A DNA stretch of 64,000 nt from Rhizobium deserti (GTDB lineage Bacteria; Pseudomonadota; Alphaproteobacteria; Rhizobiales; Rhizobiaceae), in assembly GCF_004358025.1 (NCBI RefSeq), contig NZ_SMTL01000007.1, forward strand, positions 62,001 to 126,000, written 5' to 3'. The notes beneath the pieces are model-generated. The model made no database searches. It worked only from the letters and a program-made list of their open reading frames with translations, and had not been told where the DNA came from. Shown here one piece after another: positions 8,630 through 16,959 of this stretch (position 1 is its first letter; each line of letters begins with the position of its first letter). The position numbers and the translations under genes are program-made.

Positions 8630-9673
8630 ATGAAGCGAAAAACCGATGGCCCGGTCCAGCACCCGGACACTCCCGACGGAAGATATTTCGTGGTGCGCGG
8701 CCGACTTTGGCGCAAGAGCAATCCGGGTCTCGGCGACGACGAGCGGGAAAGCCTCGTCAAAGAACTGATGTCCGCTCGTCGGGCGGTGCGGGATGCCAGG
8801 GGCCAAAGCGTTGCGACATCGGAGGCTCGCAAGCGGGTGGACGCGGCCAAGGTCGCACTCGGCGAACGCGGACCGGTCTGGTGGATTGACGGAATTCCTG
8901 ACTACAACAGGCATATGGCAAAGAACACGCCATACGCCGACTGGTTCTCGTCACTGAACATGCCTGAGAGCCGTGACATAGGCCAGCTCGTCGCTAGCAG
9001 GCCGCCGCCTTGCGTTGAATTGACGGGTCGCCAAACCTATTTGGAAAGCATGCCGAAGCACGAGAAAAACGACATCGAACTCCTCAGGACCTGGACGCTG
9101 CCCTCAAAGGCCACGCTCGGCTCATCGGTGCGCGCGCACGGAATACTCCTCGAGATGCGTGCAAGGCTTCCGGTATCCTCGAAGAAGTCCCTGGTTCTCG
9201 AATCCGGGGAGCTCGTTCTCGGGATGACGGCCGATGCGAGGTCGGAATTCAATGCGGCAGCTGGGGTGGTTTCCGCGGCAATGAAGGACATCGAAACCCT
9301 GCCCGTGATCCCACGAGAGATTCAGGACATCCTGACGATCAAGCCGGTCGAGAGACACCGCTGGCTTGCCGACGGTCGCCTTCCCAGCGCTGGGACAAGG
9401 ACGGTACGGCTGGCGGGCCGCGCCAGGCAGATCACCTTCCATGTCTTCGATCCGAAGGTCGTGGAAGAACTCCTGGACAGCGGCGCGGTCGACGAATGGC
9501 GGGAGGACGATATCGCGGCCGCGGCCGAGAACCGCAGGCGAGCCGCCTACAAGGCAAAGCTGACGCGGTCGTTGAAAAAGAAGTCCGATGAAGAGGCCAC
9601 CGCGAAATCAGAGACCGCGGCTACGAACCTTTCGGACTGGGAAGAGTTCGACCGCGACGGCCTGCTGCGGTGA
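8630..9673 (+). CDS. Conserved hypothetical protein, two-part (347 aa)
   Basis: The first 115 residues (DTPDGRYFVVRGRLWRKSNPG, MSARRAVRDARG, GPVWWIDGIPDYNRHMAKNTPYADW) match a short family that often stands alone in alphaproteobacteria. The rest (TLPSKATLGSSVRAHGILLEMRA, ERHRWLADGRLPSAGTRTVRL, FDPKVVEELLDSGAVDEWREDD) resembles a second, separately occurring family with a lysine-rich tail and the end LSDWEEFDRDGLLR. So this may be a fusion of two genes. The start at 8630 (MKRKTDG) is chosen because the DTPDGRY motif follows closely and the upstream frame is Arg-rich and antisense. Function unknown. Confidence 0.7.
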   Translation: MKRKTDGPVQHPDTPDGRYFVVRGRLWRKSNPGLGDDERESLVKELMSARRAVRDARGQSVATSEARKRVDAAKVALGERGPVWWIDGIPDYNRHMAKNTPYADWFSSLNMPESRDIGQLVASRPPPCVELTGRQTYLESMPKHEKNDIELLRTWTLPSKATLGSSVRAHGILLEMRARLPVSSKKSLVLESGELVLGMTADARSEFNAAAGVVSAAMKDIETLPVIPREIQDILTIKPVERHRWLADGRLPSAGTRTVRLAGRARQITFHVFDPKVVEELLDSGAVDEWREDDIAAAAENRRRAAYKAKLTRSLKKKSDEEATAKSETAATNLSDWEEFDRDGLLR

Positions 9674-9719
9674 CGGTTGTGTCGGGACGACGCTGATAGC
9701 AGGCGTGACGGCAACGGCG

Positions 9720-10364
9720 TTACAGAAGGGTCGGCATATCTCCGCTCGCCTTCTTCTTGGCCCAAAGCTCGTCGGTGCGGTCAGTGACAATAAGCTCGGG
9801 TGGGAACGTCCGCTTTTGAAACGCGAGTGCCTCGTCGAAACTTCCGTGGAGCCACCGCTCATACTCGTCCCGTTGGAGAAGGACGGGCATCCGGTTGTGA
9901 ACAGGCTGGATCGCTGCGTTCGCATCGGTCATCACGCCGCTGTACACGGGTCCCCATTCGTCACTGACCCGCCACAGGCCCGCCCACGCGAAGATCGGGT
10001 CGTCCCTATGCGAGAACCATGTTCGCGTCATCCTGCCTTTTTCACCTTCGGCTTCTGCGAAGTGCGACACGGGTATCAGGCAACGCCACTGCGGCTTTCG
10101 CGCCAGCCCAATCCACGTCCCCTTCGTCAAGTCGGTGATGTTGTTTACGGGCTTTGGTTTCGCGTCTGGTTTCATGGTCGCGAACCGCATCGGGAAGCCC
10201 CACGTCATCGACCTCAGCTCACGCGCGCCGTCAGCCTCGATGACGACCATGCCCGGGGTCCCCGGGTAGACTTCTTCGGGTGCATTGGTCTGTAACGGGT
10301 TGGCCACACCGAAGTGCGCGGCGACTTCGGCAGCTGACTTCCGAACCGTATACAGATTACACAT
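9720..10364 (-). CDS. SRAP-domain protein (YedK/HMCES family)
   Basis: This is an SOS response-associated peptidase-like protein of 214 residues. SRAP proteins use the Cys that follows the initiator Met to form a covalent link with abasic sites in single-stranded DNA. Here the start is MCNLY, so Cys2 is in place. Other family features are the WGFP motif, the VNNITDL stretch at the usual Asn-Ala-Arg position, HFAEAE (catalytic Glu) and HNRMPVLL (catalytic His). It lies directly downstream of a second, broken SRAP gene on the same strand. With the mutasome at 34-40 kb it fits a DNA damage tolerance role. Confidence 0.88.
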   Translation of the reverse strand: MCNLYTVRKSAAEVAAHFGVANPLQTNAPEEVYPGTPGMVVIEADGARELRSMTWGFPMRFATMKPDAKPKPVNNITDLTKGTWIGLARKPQWRCLIPVSHFAEAEGEKGRMTRTWFSHRDDPIFAWAGLWRVSDEWGPVYSGVMTDANAAIQPVHNRMPVLLQRDEYERWLHGSFDEALAFQKRTFPPELIVTDRTDELWAKKKASGDMPTLL

Positions 10365-10388
10365 ACGCTCGCCTCCGTGGACAGGGCG

Positions 10389-11065
10389 TTACATAAGCAT
10401 GTCGCCCTTGCGCGGGAAAGCCTTTGTCGGCGGCACGCCGCTCTGCCACCGGTCCATCGTCTCGAGGATTTCGAAATCGTCGGAGGGCGGCGGCCGCCGA
10501 AACTGGAACCGGATAACATCCTGTACGTCCCCGTGGAGCCAGGTCTCGTAGTCTTCCGGCTTCAAGAGGATGGGCATGCGGTCGCTGTACGGCCTGATCT
10601 TTTCGGTCGCCTCTCCCGTCATTCCAGCGAAGACCGGTCCGAACTCAGGCGTGTTCTTCCTGCAAAAGCCCGCCCAAGCCGTCAACGGCTGACGGTTTTC
10701 GAAAACCAGGTGCGGGTCTTCTCGCCCTTCGGGCCGTCCGGGTTGGCGAAGTGGGTCAGCGTGATGAGGCACCGATAGCGATGGTCAACGACCGTCTGTT
10801 CCCACATAGGATTTGTGAGATCGGCGACGAGGCCGATACTGGTCGGTGGCTCGCCACGGACTTTCCGCGGGAAGCCCCATGGTATGGACTTGAGAACACG
10901 CAGACCGTCCTTTTCGAAAACGACAGAGCCCGGTGTCCCCTCGATCGTTTCGCTCGGCACCTCAGCTGAGGACGGCACGTCGACACCGAAGTGGTCCACG
11001 ATCTCCTGAAGGCTTTTCGTGACGGCGAACAGCCTTGTTGCGTCCCCGGTTGCCGCACAAGTCAT
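10389..11065 (-). pseudogene. Second SRAP-domain gene, frameshifted
   Basis: Two overlapping minus-strand frames together make one SRAP protein. The upstream frame carries RLFAVTKSLQEIVDHFGVDV, IPWGFPRKV and THFANPDGPKGEKTRTWFS; the downstream frame carries NRQPLTAWAGFCRKNTPEFG and SDRMPILLKPEDYETWL. The shift lies near 10685-10700. In addition the start region reads MTCAATGDATRLF, so the Cys would not be residue 2 as the SRAP mechanism requires. Both lesions suggest an inactive gene. It is only 24 bases upstream of the intact SRAP gene. Confidence 0.75.
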
Positions 11066-11363
11066 TGAACTCGGAGTGGCGGATGCTCGACCCATGTTTG
11101 GCGAGACCAGCCAGCAAGGCAGCGTCCTCGTCCGCTTGGATCGCGAAAGGGCGCAGGCGTTCGCTAAGTTCACGCGCGACCACCTGCAGAAGCCGATCAA
11201 CATTTTGATCGATGGTGAGGTGAGCGCTACGCGCGTGATCCGGGACCCCGTGGTCAGCGGGTCTTTCCCCATTAGTGGACTGGCGAGTGCAAAAGCCGCC
11301 GACGCTCTGTCTGCCCGGTTGGCAAGTGGGCGGTCCGTTCTCACGGTCGCTCCAGCTGATTAG
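11019..11363 (+). CDS. Small SecDF P1-head-like domain protein
   Basis: The 114-residue protein carries LVRLDRERAQAFAKFTRDHL followed by NILIDGEVSATRVIRDPVV and GSFPISG, the arrangement seen in the periplasmic P1 head subdomain of SecD. Small secreted proteins with only this domain are common in alphaproteobacteria and have no assigned role. The GTG start at 11019 is tentative and overlaps the start of the divergent SRAP pseudogene. The N-terminus VASPVAAQ looks like the end of a signal peptide, so the true start may lie further upstream. Confidence 0.6.
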   Translation: MTANSLVASPVAAQVIELGVADARPMFGETSQQGSVLVRLDRERAQAFAKFTRDHLQKPINILIDGEVSATRVIRDPVVSGSFPISGLASAKAADALSARLASGRSVLTVAPAD

Positions 11364-11391
11364 CTTCGACCATGCAAGCCCTTTACTCGGC

Positions 11392-11775
11392 TCAGCTTGC
11401 ACTGGGTGCCAGCAGCAGCCAGGCCAGAACGGCGGACGCAACGAGAACGTTGATCAGCCAAACGAGAGCCACGAGGAGGCTACCCGCCCATCCCGATGAC
11501 GGTAGCTCCCGCACGTCCAGATCACGATCGTCATCTCCACGCTCACGGCCCGCCAACGCGAAAGCCAAGCGTCGAGCAAGCCACAGAGGAAGGCTGTCGA
11601 TGAACATCGGGATGACAAGAAGCTCGTGCAGCCACCAAAGGAGAGGGGCTCGCTCGTACGCGGACACAAGCCCTGCGATCCCTCGCGACAACAGCGGTAC
11701 GCTGGGGTCGCGGCTCAGATCATAGGTCGCTGGCACACGACGAGCGAGACGCTCGGTGTAGCCGTTGATCCCCAT
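11392..11775 (-). CDS. Putative membrane protein (127 aa)
   Basis: The protein has an amphipathic N-terminal half, a hydrophobic stretch ending IPMFIDSLPLWLARRLAFAL, a charged loop (GRERGDDDRDLDVRELPSSGW) and a strong C-terminal membrane segment (LLVALVWLINVLVASAVLAW). The start at 11775 (MGINGYTERLARR) is preferred over 11829 because the extension is Arg/Pro-rich. Function unknown. Confidence 0.5.
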   Translation of the reverse strand: MGINGYTERLARRVPATYDLSRDPSVPLLSRGIAGLVSAYERAPLLWWLHELLVIPMFIDSLPLWLARRLAFALAGRERGDDDRDLDVRELPSSGWAGSLLVALVWLINVLVASAVLAWLLLAPSAS

Positions 11776-11829
11776 GTGATCGGGCGGTCGGCGGTTGTGA
11801 CGAGACGGTCCGCTCACGCTCTGATACAC

Positions 11830-12405
11830 TCCTGTCGGCGCCCTTCGATCGGGCGACGGTGTTCAAATCCTCATGGTCTCGGCATAATAGCTGCTGGGGC
11901 GTATTCCTCAATCTCGACCGCTCCCCGAAATCACGACCCTGACAAGGTCATGGCTTTTGAGGGTAGAAGGAACAGTCCGCCAGAAGGTGTGGATCATCCC
12001 TTCAGTCGAGGCAGCCAGAATGTCGGCGCTGCACGCATTAATAATAGGCGTCGAACCGGCATCTGATGCCAACCTGCATTTCCTCTTGTTTGCCCTATGG
12101 AAACAAGACGGTCCTCATTTCGAACGTCTACCTTCGATCCATGCCTTTCGCCCCAAAACTCGTTCTCCGTGCCAATGACCTTTTGGGTTCATGGCCCAGT
12201 ACCGTCCGCTTCGGGCCGAGAGCAGACTCGGTCGCAAGGTGGACTCCCAGTCCAGGCTTCTTCGGCAAAAGCAGGAATTTGAGATTACTTCCCATTTTCA
12301 AACTGGACGGAGGCCTGCCACAGACACATCTTCTGCTCTCCCACGCAACGCATCGGCGGAAAATGACAGCCAGATGAATGGTGTGTGGGCGTAGAGGAGG
12401 AAAGA
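11830..12405. other. 576-base stretch without a convincing gene; left edge of repeat-bearing region
   Basis: Open frames here are short and lack ribosome sites or family-like sequence. Base composition becomes less GC-rich than to the left. It contains the leftmost copy of the dispersed repeat (12203-12229), so this is a plausible left boundary of the accessory array. Confidence 0.5.
12203..12229 (+). repeat. Dispersed repeat, left arm only
   Basis: CCGCTTCGGGCCGAGAGC matches the left arm of the array repeat. This is the leftmost copy found. Confidence 0.6.
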
Positions 12406-13137
12406 ATGACTGGAAGGATTGTTTTTGCAGCTTTGGGCGCTGCCTTGAGCCTATGCGTTTTCAGTGGGGCGCATGCTGCTCAAGCAGCTGCGACGTCAAC
12501 GACTACAATAAAGAACGACCTCAACTACCTGATGTACACGCCTGAGGGTTATGAGACATCAAACGACACATATCCTCTCGTTGTGTGGCTGCATGGAGGT
12601 GATCAGGGAGGAAGTGACGTTAACAAGCTGAAGTCAAGTGGGCTTCCGAAGATGATCGAAGAGGGAAAGCAATTCCCGTTTCTCGTCTTTTCACCCCAGA
12701 ATCCGAGCGATGAGCTTCTTTATCCCATCGAAAAGGTGGAAGCAGCACTTGAGGACGTCATCTCCAAACACCGCGTTGATCGCACTCGTGTCTATGTCGT
12801 GGGCTACAGCCGTGGCGGGTTCGGAGCCTGGGCGATGGCGGAACAGTTTCCTGACAGATTTGCCGCTGTTGTCCCAATCGCCGGTGGCGGCAACCGCCAC
12901 TACCTGAGCAGGACAAACGCGAAAGCAGCTTTTTGGGTTTTCCACGGGACCGATGACGATGTGATCCTCCTTTCGGACTCCATCATCATGTTCGAACGCT
13001 TGAAAGCCCTGAAGCGCACTGTACGTCTCAGTGTTCTGGAGGGTATAGACCATTCTGAAGTCGAAAGAGCAGCTTTGGAAGACGCTGACCTTTGGAACTG
13101 GCTTTTAAGACAGCGCCTGGAGACAAACCCGAAGTAG
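12406..13137 (+). CDS. Secreted alpha/beta hydrolase (esterase/depolymerase-like)
   Basis: The 243-residue protein has a signal peptide (TGRIVFAALGAALSLCVFSG, cleavage likely after AHA). The fold is alpha/beta hydrolase: WLHGGDQGG oxyanion region, nucleophile in GYSRGGFG, acid in FHGTDDDV, and His in GIDHSEV. It resembles PHB-depolymerase and phospholipase/carboxylesterase-type enzymes. The ATG at 12406 follows GAGGAGGAAAG. Location is probably periplasmic; the substrate is unknown. It is the first intact gene of the repeat-bearing region. Confidence 0.82.
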   Translation: MTGRIVFAALGAALSLCVFSGAHAAQAAATSTTTIKNDLNYLMYTPEGYETSNDTYPLVVWLHGGDQGGSDVNKLKSSGLPKMIEEGKQFPFLVFSPQNPSDELLYPIEKVEAALEDVISKHRVDRTRVYVVGYSRGGFGAWAMAEQFPDRFAAVVPIAGGGNRHYLSRTNAKAAFWVFHGTDDDVILLSDSIIMFERLKALKRTVRLSVLEGIDHSEVERAALEDADLWNWLLRQRLETNPK

Positions 13138-13254
13138 ACGTGGTGCCAATGAGAGCCTGACCCTCAACAGTGGGGGCCGTCATCGTCGTAGAAGCTTGCT
13201 TGTTCATGCTGTCGAGAGCATTGTCGAGGCTTAGGTCTGCAGAAACTCTGATCC

Positions 13255-13282
13255 GTGACCCACTGCGCTTGCGGTGGGTCAC
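13255..13282. repeat. Perfect 9-bp inverted repeat (hairpin)
   Basis: GTGACCCAC at 13255-13263 pairs with GTGGGTCAC at 13274-13282 around a ten-base loop that itself contains CGC-TT-GCG. There is no T-tract on either side. It could be an RNA hairpin following the hydrolase gene or a protein site. Confidence 0.5.
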
Positions 13283-13312
13283 CACCGTCAGACGCGGTTG
13301 CCTAAACATGCC

Positions 13313-13460
13313 TCACCTGAAGCGCTTGAGAATGTCGCTTATTTCTCGCTGACGAACCACCCGTGCGGCTTCCGATACAGGCATCCACATCCGCTTACGC
13401 ACGTCGCTCTCAGGAAAACCCTCAAGCGACCTCTCAAACCGATGCGTTGAATGCATCTGC
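13313..13460 (-). pseudogene. NUDIX hydrolase C-terminal remnant
   Basis: The minus-strand frame ending at 13313 reads GFPESDVRKRMWMPVSEAAR then REISDILKRFR, which resembles the C-terminal part of short NUDIX hydrolases (RRMWMPVxEAARxV). No NUDIX box is found upstream in any frame. Further upstream on the same strand another frame ends with FNFMTQSEADAFNASV, probably debris of a different gene. The whole 13.14-13.79 kb interval otherwise holds no gene. Confidence 0.4.
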
Positions 13461-13791
13461 CTCACTCTGCGTCATGAAGTTGAACGTCACCAGTTCGCCC
13501 TCATCGACCTGAGGGATGCCAACTGCAATCACAATTCAGCCGGGCGATCTACAGCGGACATAAGAGAGAGGTCTGCCGTTGCAGATCGCCCCTGTCTGCG
13601 ATACAAACCTTATGTCGAAAAAGGCAGATTTGGTGTGGTTTAGCCCAAATCCTTTCGGAAACGAAAGCTCTGTCCTTGCGTAAAGCATGAGTCCCACGAC
13701 GAGCAACGGACGCTGTAAGGCGTCCCATGTTCGTCCGTGTGGTTCTCAAAACGATGAACCGCTCCGGTCGAACGACCATTGGGAGCAGTTT

Positions 13792-15333
13792 ATGAATGAT
13801 CTTCACTCAACCTATGACGTGGTGATTGCCGGTGCCGGACCTGTCGGCCTTTTTCTAGCGTGCGAGCTTCGCCTGGCAGGCGTGTCGGTAGGAGTTCTGG
13901 AACAGACAGAAGACCCTCGTTCGCCCCTGAAGCAACTTCCGTTCGGCCTGCGTGGCCTCTCCGCCCCGACCATCGAAGCCTTTTATCGACGCGGGATGCT
14001 GGATCACATCAGCGCGGCGCAAGGTCCTGAAATGCAATCCCGCAATCGCGGCGCGTCAACTGCTGAACACTGGATGCATCAGGCACGCCGCCCAGGCGGG
14101 CATTTTGCTGGCATCCAGTTTTTCCACGATAAGATTAATACCGGGAGCTGGGAGTATCGGTTACCCAGTCCAGCCTCGACCAGCATGGCAACCACCATGG
14201 AACATGTTGAAACCGTCATGTCCGCCCGCGCAACCGCGATGGGCGTCGAGGTAAAGCGCGGTATGAGTATCCAAGATTTCGAACAGTCGGACGCTGGAGT
14301 CACTGTTCACGCCGGTGGCCAGATATTCAAAGGGCTCTGGCTTGTCGGATGCGATGGCGGCCGGAGTACGGTGCGGAAGATTGGCGGCTTCGAATTTGTC
14401 GGAACCGATCCCGAGTTCACGGGCTATTCCGTTCAGGTCGAGATGACTGATCGCGATCAACTTCCGCCGGGCCGCCACTACACCAACACGGGTATGTTTA
14501 CCTATCAAAAGCCTGGCAACGTCGCGATGGTCGATTTCGATGGCGGCGCTTTCCATCGCACAAAGCCGATCACCCTCGATCATGTGCAAAAGGTGTTACG
14601 TCATGTATCGGGGACTGATGTCACAGTGACGGCGCTTCATCTTGCGACAACATGGACGGACCGTGCTTTCCAGGCGACGACCTACCGTAATGGGAGGGTG
14701 CTGCTCGCTGGCGATGCAGCCCACATCCATTCACCTTTGGGCGGCCAAGGCCTTAATCTTGGGCTTGGCGACGCAATGAACCTTGGCTGGAAACTTGCCG
14801 CAACCATACGCGGCGATGCGCCGGTTGGCCTGCTGGACAGCTACATGACCGAAAGACATCCGGTCGGAGCGCAAGTCCTTGATTGGTCCCGCGCCCAGGT
14901 AGCGACTATGCGGCCCAGCCCGAGTTCTCGCGCGCTCGAAGCCATCTTCCGTGACCTGATCGAAACGAAAGACGGCGCAACCTATTTTGCCGAACGCGTA
15001 TGGGGCGTCGCTCTTTGCTACGATCTTGGTGGCAACCATCCGTTGGTTGGGCGGAGTGCGCCTGACTTCGAACTTGCAGACGGATCGAGGGTTGGTGACC
15101 ATCTCAGGGATGGAAAAGGATTGCTGTTGGATTTTGTCCAGAGGTCACCACTGCAGGAGCTTGTGCGGCCATTCGCTCCACGCATCACGTACATCGGAGG
15201 CAAGGCAAAGGAACCGCTTGGCTTGGATGCAGTGCTGTTACGTCCCGACGGCTTCGTCGCATGGGTCAGCAAAGCTTTCACTGATTATCAGGGATTTACC
15301 GAAACAGCGTCGCGATGGTTTGGTGAAACTTAA
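13792..15333 (+). CDS. FAD-dependent aromatic monooxygenase (PheA/TfdB/rifampicin monooxygenase-like)
   Basis: This is a class A flavoprotein hydroxylase of 513 residues. The dinucleotide fold is VVIAGAGPVGLFLACELR at the N-terminus. The DG motif is GCDGGRSTVRK, and the GD motif with the ribityl contact is LLAGDAAHIHSPLGGQGLN. The last 100 residues look like the thioredoxin-like C-terminal domain of this group (GRSAPDFELADGSRVGD). The ATG at 13792 follows GGGAGCAG; the longer frame from 13687 adds a low-quality extension. Such enzymes hydroxylate phenols, polyketides or rifamycins. The substrate is not inferable, but the setting among resistance-like genes makes antibiotic inactivation worth considering. 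Confidence 0.85.
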   Translation: MNDLHSTYDVVIAGAGPVGLFLACELRLAGVSVGVLEQTEDPRSPLKQLPFGLRGLSAPTIEAFYRRGMLDHISAAQGPEMQSRNRGASTAEHWMHQARRPGGHFAGIQFFHDKINTGSWEYRLPSPASTSMATTMEHVETVMSARATAMGVEVKRGMSIQDFEQSDAGVTVHAGGQIFKGLWLVGCDGGRSTVRKIGGFEFVGTDPEFTGYSVQVEMTDRDQLPPGRHYTNTGMFTYQKPGNVAMVDFDGGAFHRTKPITLDHVQKVLRHVSGTDVTVTALHLATTWTDRAFQATTYRNGRVLLAGDAAHIHSPLGGQGLNLGLGDAMNLGWKLAATIRGDAPVGLLDSYMTERHPVGAQVLDWSRAQVATMRPSPSSRALEAIFRDLIETKDGATYFAERVWGVALCYDLGGNHPLVGRSAPDFELADGSRVGDHLRDGKGLLLDFVQRSPLQELVRPFAPRITYIGGKAKEPLGLDAVLLRPDGFVAWVSKAFTDYQGFTETASRWFGET

Positions 15334-15345
15334 AATTGAGCGGCT

Positions 15346-15396
15346 GACCGCTTTAGGCGAAAGGCGTCTTCCGCTTTGCGCCATTGGCGGTCATGG
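15346..15396 (+). repeat. Dispersed array repeat, full copy (type A)
   Basis: A two-armed copy: left arm GACCGCTTTAGGCGAAAGGC, right arm CCGCTTTGCGCCATTGG and the end GGTCATGG. It starts 13 bases after the monooxygenase stop and is followed at once by the first tRNA-like segment. Confidence 0.8.
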
Positions 15397-15431
15397 CCCT
15401 CCAAACAGTGACAACGATAGAAGGTGAACTG

Positions 15432-15525
15432 AAAAGGCGACATGATTCGAACCTGCGCGAGCCCGTAGGCCCGGAGCGGGTCCCGGAGGACGGCCGCCCG
15501 CGATAAACCACTCCGCCACGCCTTC
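15432..15525 (-). ncRNA. tRNA-like element, copy 1 (type II, degenerate)
   Basis: Read on the minus strand: acceptor GAAGGCG pairs with CGCCTTT (7 bp with one wobble), a D-arm with GCGGAGTGGTTTATCGC, a long variable region, and a T-arm GCAGGTTCGAATCATGT with one mismatch. The length (94 bases) suits a Ser/Leu/Sec-type tRNA, but no proper anticodon stem-loop can be drawn: the middle holds GGGCGGCCGTCC instead. It is therefore a degenerate or specialised tRNA-like RNA. It is part of a ~223-base unit duplicated at about 16.69-16.91 kb. Confidence 0.5.
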
Positions 15526-15583
15526 CCCAACAATAGCCGAAGGAGGTACACTTTTGAACCGGCTCCCTGTTGTCACGCTGGTA

Positions 15584-15606
15584 GCTCCGCGCCAGAAGCG
15601 GTCATC
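15584..15606 (+). repeat. Dispersed array repeat, right arm
   Basis: GCTCCGCGCCAGAAGCGGTC matches the right arm of the array repeat and closes the tRNA-like segment. Confidence 0.6.
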
Positions 15607-15699
15607 GGGCGCGGCCTGAAAGAACTGCGCCCGAAACTCAGAGACCATACCCCGCTTTCCACTCTCTGGATGGCATTGCCCTCAAGGTAATTGGTGGCG

Positions 15700-16071
15700 T
15701 CATTTTAGCCGAAATGCAGCTTCGAGCCTCTTGATCTCTTCTTCCCCAGCATGATTAAGCATAAGTGTCCGCCAATCCTTCACCTCGGCTGCGCTAATCA
15801 GTTTCGGTAACTGGGAACGTACGACCTCGTCTTCGGCAAGATGCTCGATGAAGCCTAAGGCTACGGCTGTATTTATCTCTGCGCTTGGCGCTGCGAGGCA
15901 GTAGCGGGCGTAGTCCAAGATACGACGAGGTTGTTGCATATCGCCACGCTTCACCGCTTGCTCGAATGACAACCGGAGCTCAATCCATGCAGCCATTGGC
16001 GACCAAGACCGTTCAATAGTTTGGCTGAGTTCGGGTGCAGCTTCGATGGCTTTGCGCCGCCAAGCACTCAT
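15700..16071 (-). CDS. Hypothetical protein, helical (123 aa)
   Basis: The protein is soluble, mostly helical, with SWSPMAAWIELRLSFEQAV and ARYCLAAPSAEINTAVALGFIEHL. The pattern resembles small immunity-type proteins found singly among toxin loci, but no family can be named. It is bounded on both sides by repeat copies (15584 and 16179), so it is a single-gene segment on the strand opposite to the repeats. Confidence 0.6.
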   Translation of the reverse strand: MSAWRRKAIEAAPELSQTIERSWSPMAAWIELRLSFEQAVKRGDMQQPRRILDYARYCLAAPSAEINTAVALGFIEHLAEDEVVRSQLPKLISAAEVKDWRTLMLNHAGEEEIKRLEAAFRLK

Positions 16072-16178
16072 GTGGTTTCACCGTTTTTTCGCATCAGCGT
16101 CCCGTAGGGAACGTGAACGGCATAATACTGGTTGTTGCCAGGCATGATCAACAATGTCCTTCAATCCGGCTATGATGA

Positions 16179-16230
16179 ACGGTTTGGGCCGACAGCCGCC
16201 ATGGCTCAGAAGCGCCAATTGCAGACGTTG
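16179..16230 (+). repeat. Dispersed array repeat, full copy (type B)
   Basis: Left arm CGGTTTGGGCCGACAGCCGC, centre CATGGCTCAGAAGCGCC, right end AATTGCAGACGTTG. Type B copies carry ATGGCTCA-AAGCGCC in the middle instead of TTCCGCTTTGCGCC. Confidence 0.8.
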
Positions 16231-16253
16231 CGGCTTGATGTATGGTGGTGCTA

Positions 16254-16619
16254 ATGGATCATGCCACACCCAACCTGCCGTCGCGCGACTTTGAAGCGAC
16301 GTTCCAATTCTATGCCAGCCTGGGGTTCCAAGCGCGCTGGCGCGATGAAGGTTGGATGATCCTCACCCGAGGTAGTATCGACCTAGAGTTCTTCCTCCAC
16401 CCCCATTTAGATCCTGCAACAAGCTGGTTTAGTTGCTGCCTCCGGCTTGAAGACCTTGATGCTTTCTACGCAACGTGCCTGGCTGAAAACATCCCTGAAG
16501 CCACCCAAGGAGTACCCCGAACCCATAAACCCGTAATCGATAGTAACGGGCTGCGCATGGGCGCGTTGATCGATCCTGATGGCACACTTATACGGCTGAT
16601 CCAAAACGATCACGAATAG
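16254..16619 (+). CDS. Bleomycin resistance-like VOC-family protein
   Basis: The 121-residue protein starts MDHATPNLPSRDFEATFQFY, the N-terminus typical of the Ble/BLMT branch of the vicinal oxygen chelate fold, with LGFQARWRDEGWMILTRG and a second half with PDGTLIRLIQ. Such proteins bind bleomycin-type glycopeptides as dimers and protect by sequestration. The ATG at 16254 is preferred because the family starts MDxATPNLP. It lies between two array repeats and stands next to the APH(3'')-like gene. Confidence 0.82.
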   Translation: MDHATPNLPSRDFEATFQFYASLGFQARWRDEGWMILTRGSIDLEFFLHPHLDPATSWFSCCLRLEDLDAFYATCLAENIPEATQGVPRTHKPVIDSNGLRMGALIDPDGTLIRLIQNDHE

Positions 16620-16660
16620 CTCCGCCCCTTAATATCGTTGAAGCGAGTCGTGTTCCAGAT

Positions 16661-16711
16661 GGGGCTTTGGTGGAGTCTTTCATGTCCGCTTCGCGCCATT
16701 AGCAGTCATGG
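16661..16711 (+). repeat. Dispersed array repeat, diverged left arm and clear right arm
   Basis: The right arm TCCGCTTCGCGCCATTAG with end CAGTCATGG is clear; the left arm (GGGGCTTTGGTGGAGTC) is degenerate. It precedes the second tRNA-like segment exactly as the copy at 15346 precedes the first. Confidence 0.65.
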
Positions 16712-16746
16712 CAACCCAAACATCACAACGATAGAAGGTGAACTAA

Positions 16747-16840
16747 TGAGGCGACAGGATTCGAACCTGCGCGAGCCTGTAAAGCCCGGAGCGGGTCCCT
16801 GAGGACGGCCGCCCGCGATAAACCACTCCGCCACGCCTTT
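16747..16840 (-). ncRNA. tRNA-like element, copy 2 (type II, degenerate)
   Basis: This is the second copy of the tRNA-like element. The T-arm GCAGGTTCGAATCCTGT is a perfect 5-bp stem (one G-U) with a standard TTCGAAT loop. The D-arm matches copy 1. The acceptor AAAGGCG/CGCCTCA pairs at five positions only. The middle again lacks a normal anticodon arm. The surrounding 224 bases align with copy 1 at clear but imperfect identity. Just upstream on the same strand a second T-loop-like GGGTTCAAACCC occurs. Confidence 0.5.
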
Positions 16841-16959
16841 CTCAACTATAGCCAAGGAAGGCACGGGTTTGAACCCAGCTCAATCCGGTCACGCGGGCAG
16901 CTCTGCGCCAACCTCTCGGCCTTAAGATCAAAGGCATTCGTTCTCCGAAGACAATGTCA

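Noticed and set aside
11840..11885. tRNA 3' end suggested by GTTCAAATCC near 11861
   Set aside because: The flanking bases do not pair as a T-stem and no acceptor or D-arm is found.
15432..16840. The tRNA-like elements as functional tRNA-Ser or tRNA-Sec genes
   Set aside because: No anticodon stem-loop can be formed in either copy, and copy 1 has a T-stem mismatch; kept only as tRNA-like.
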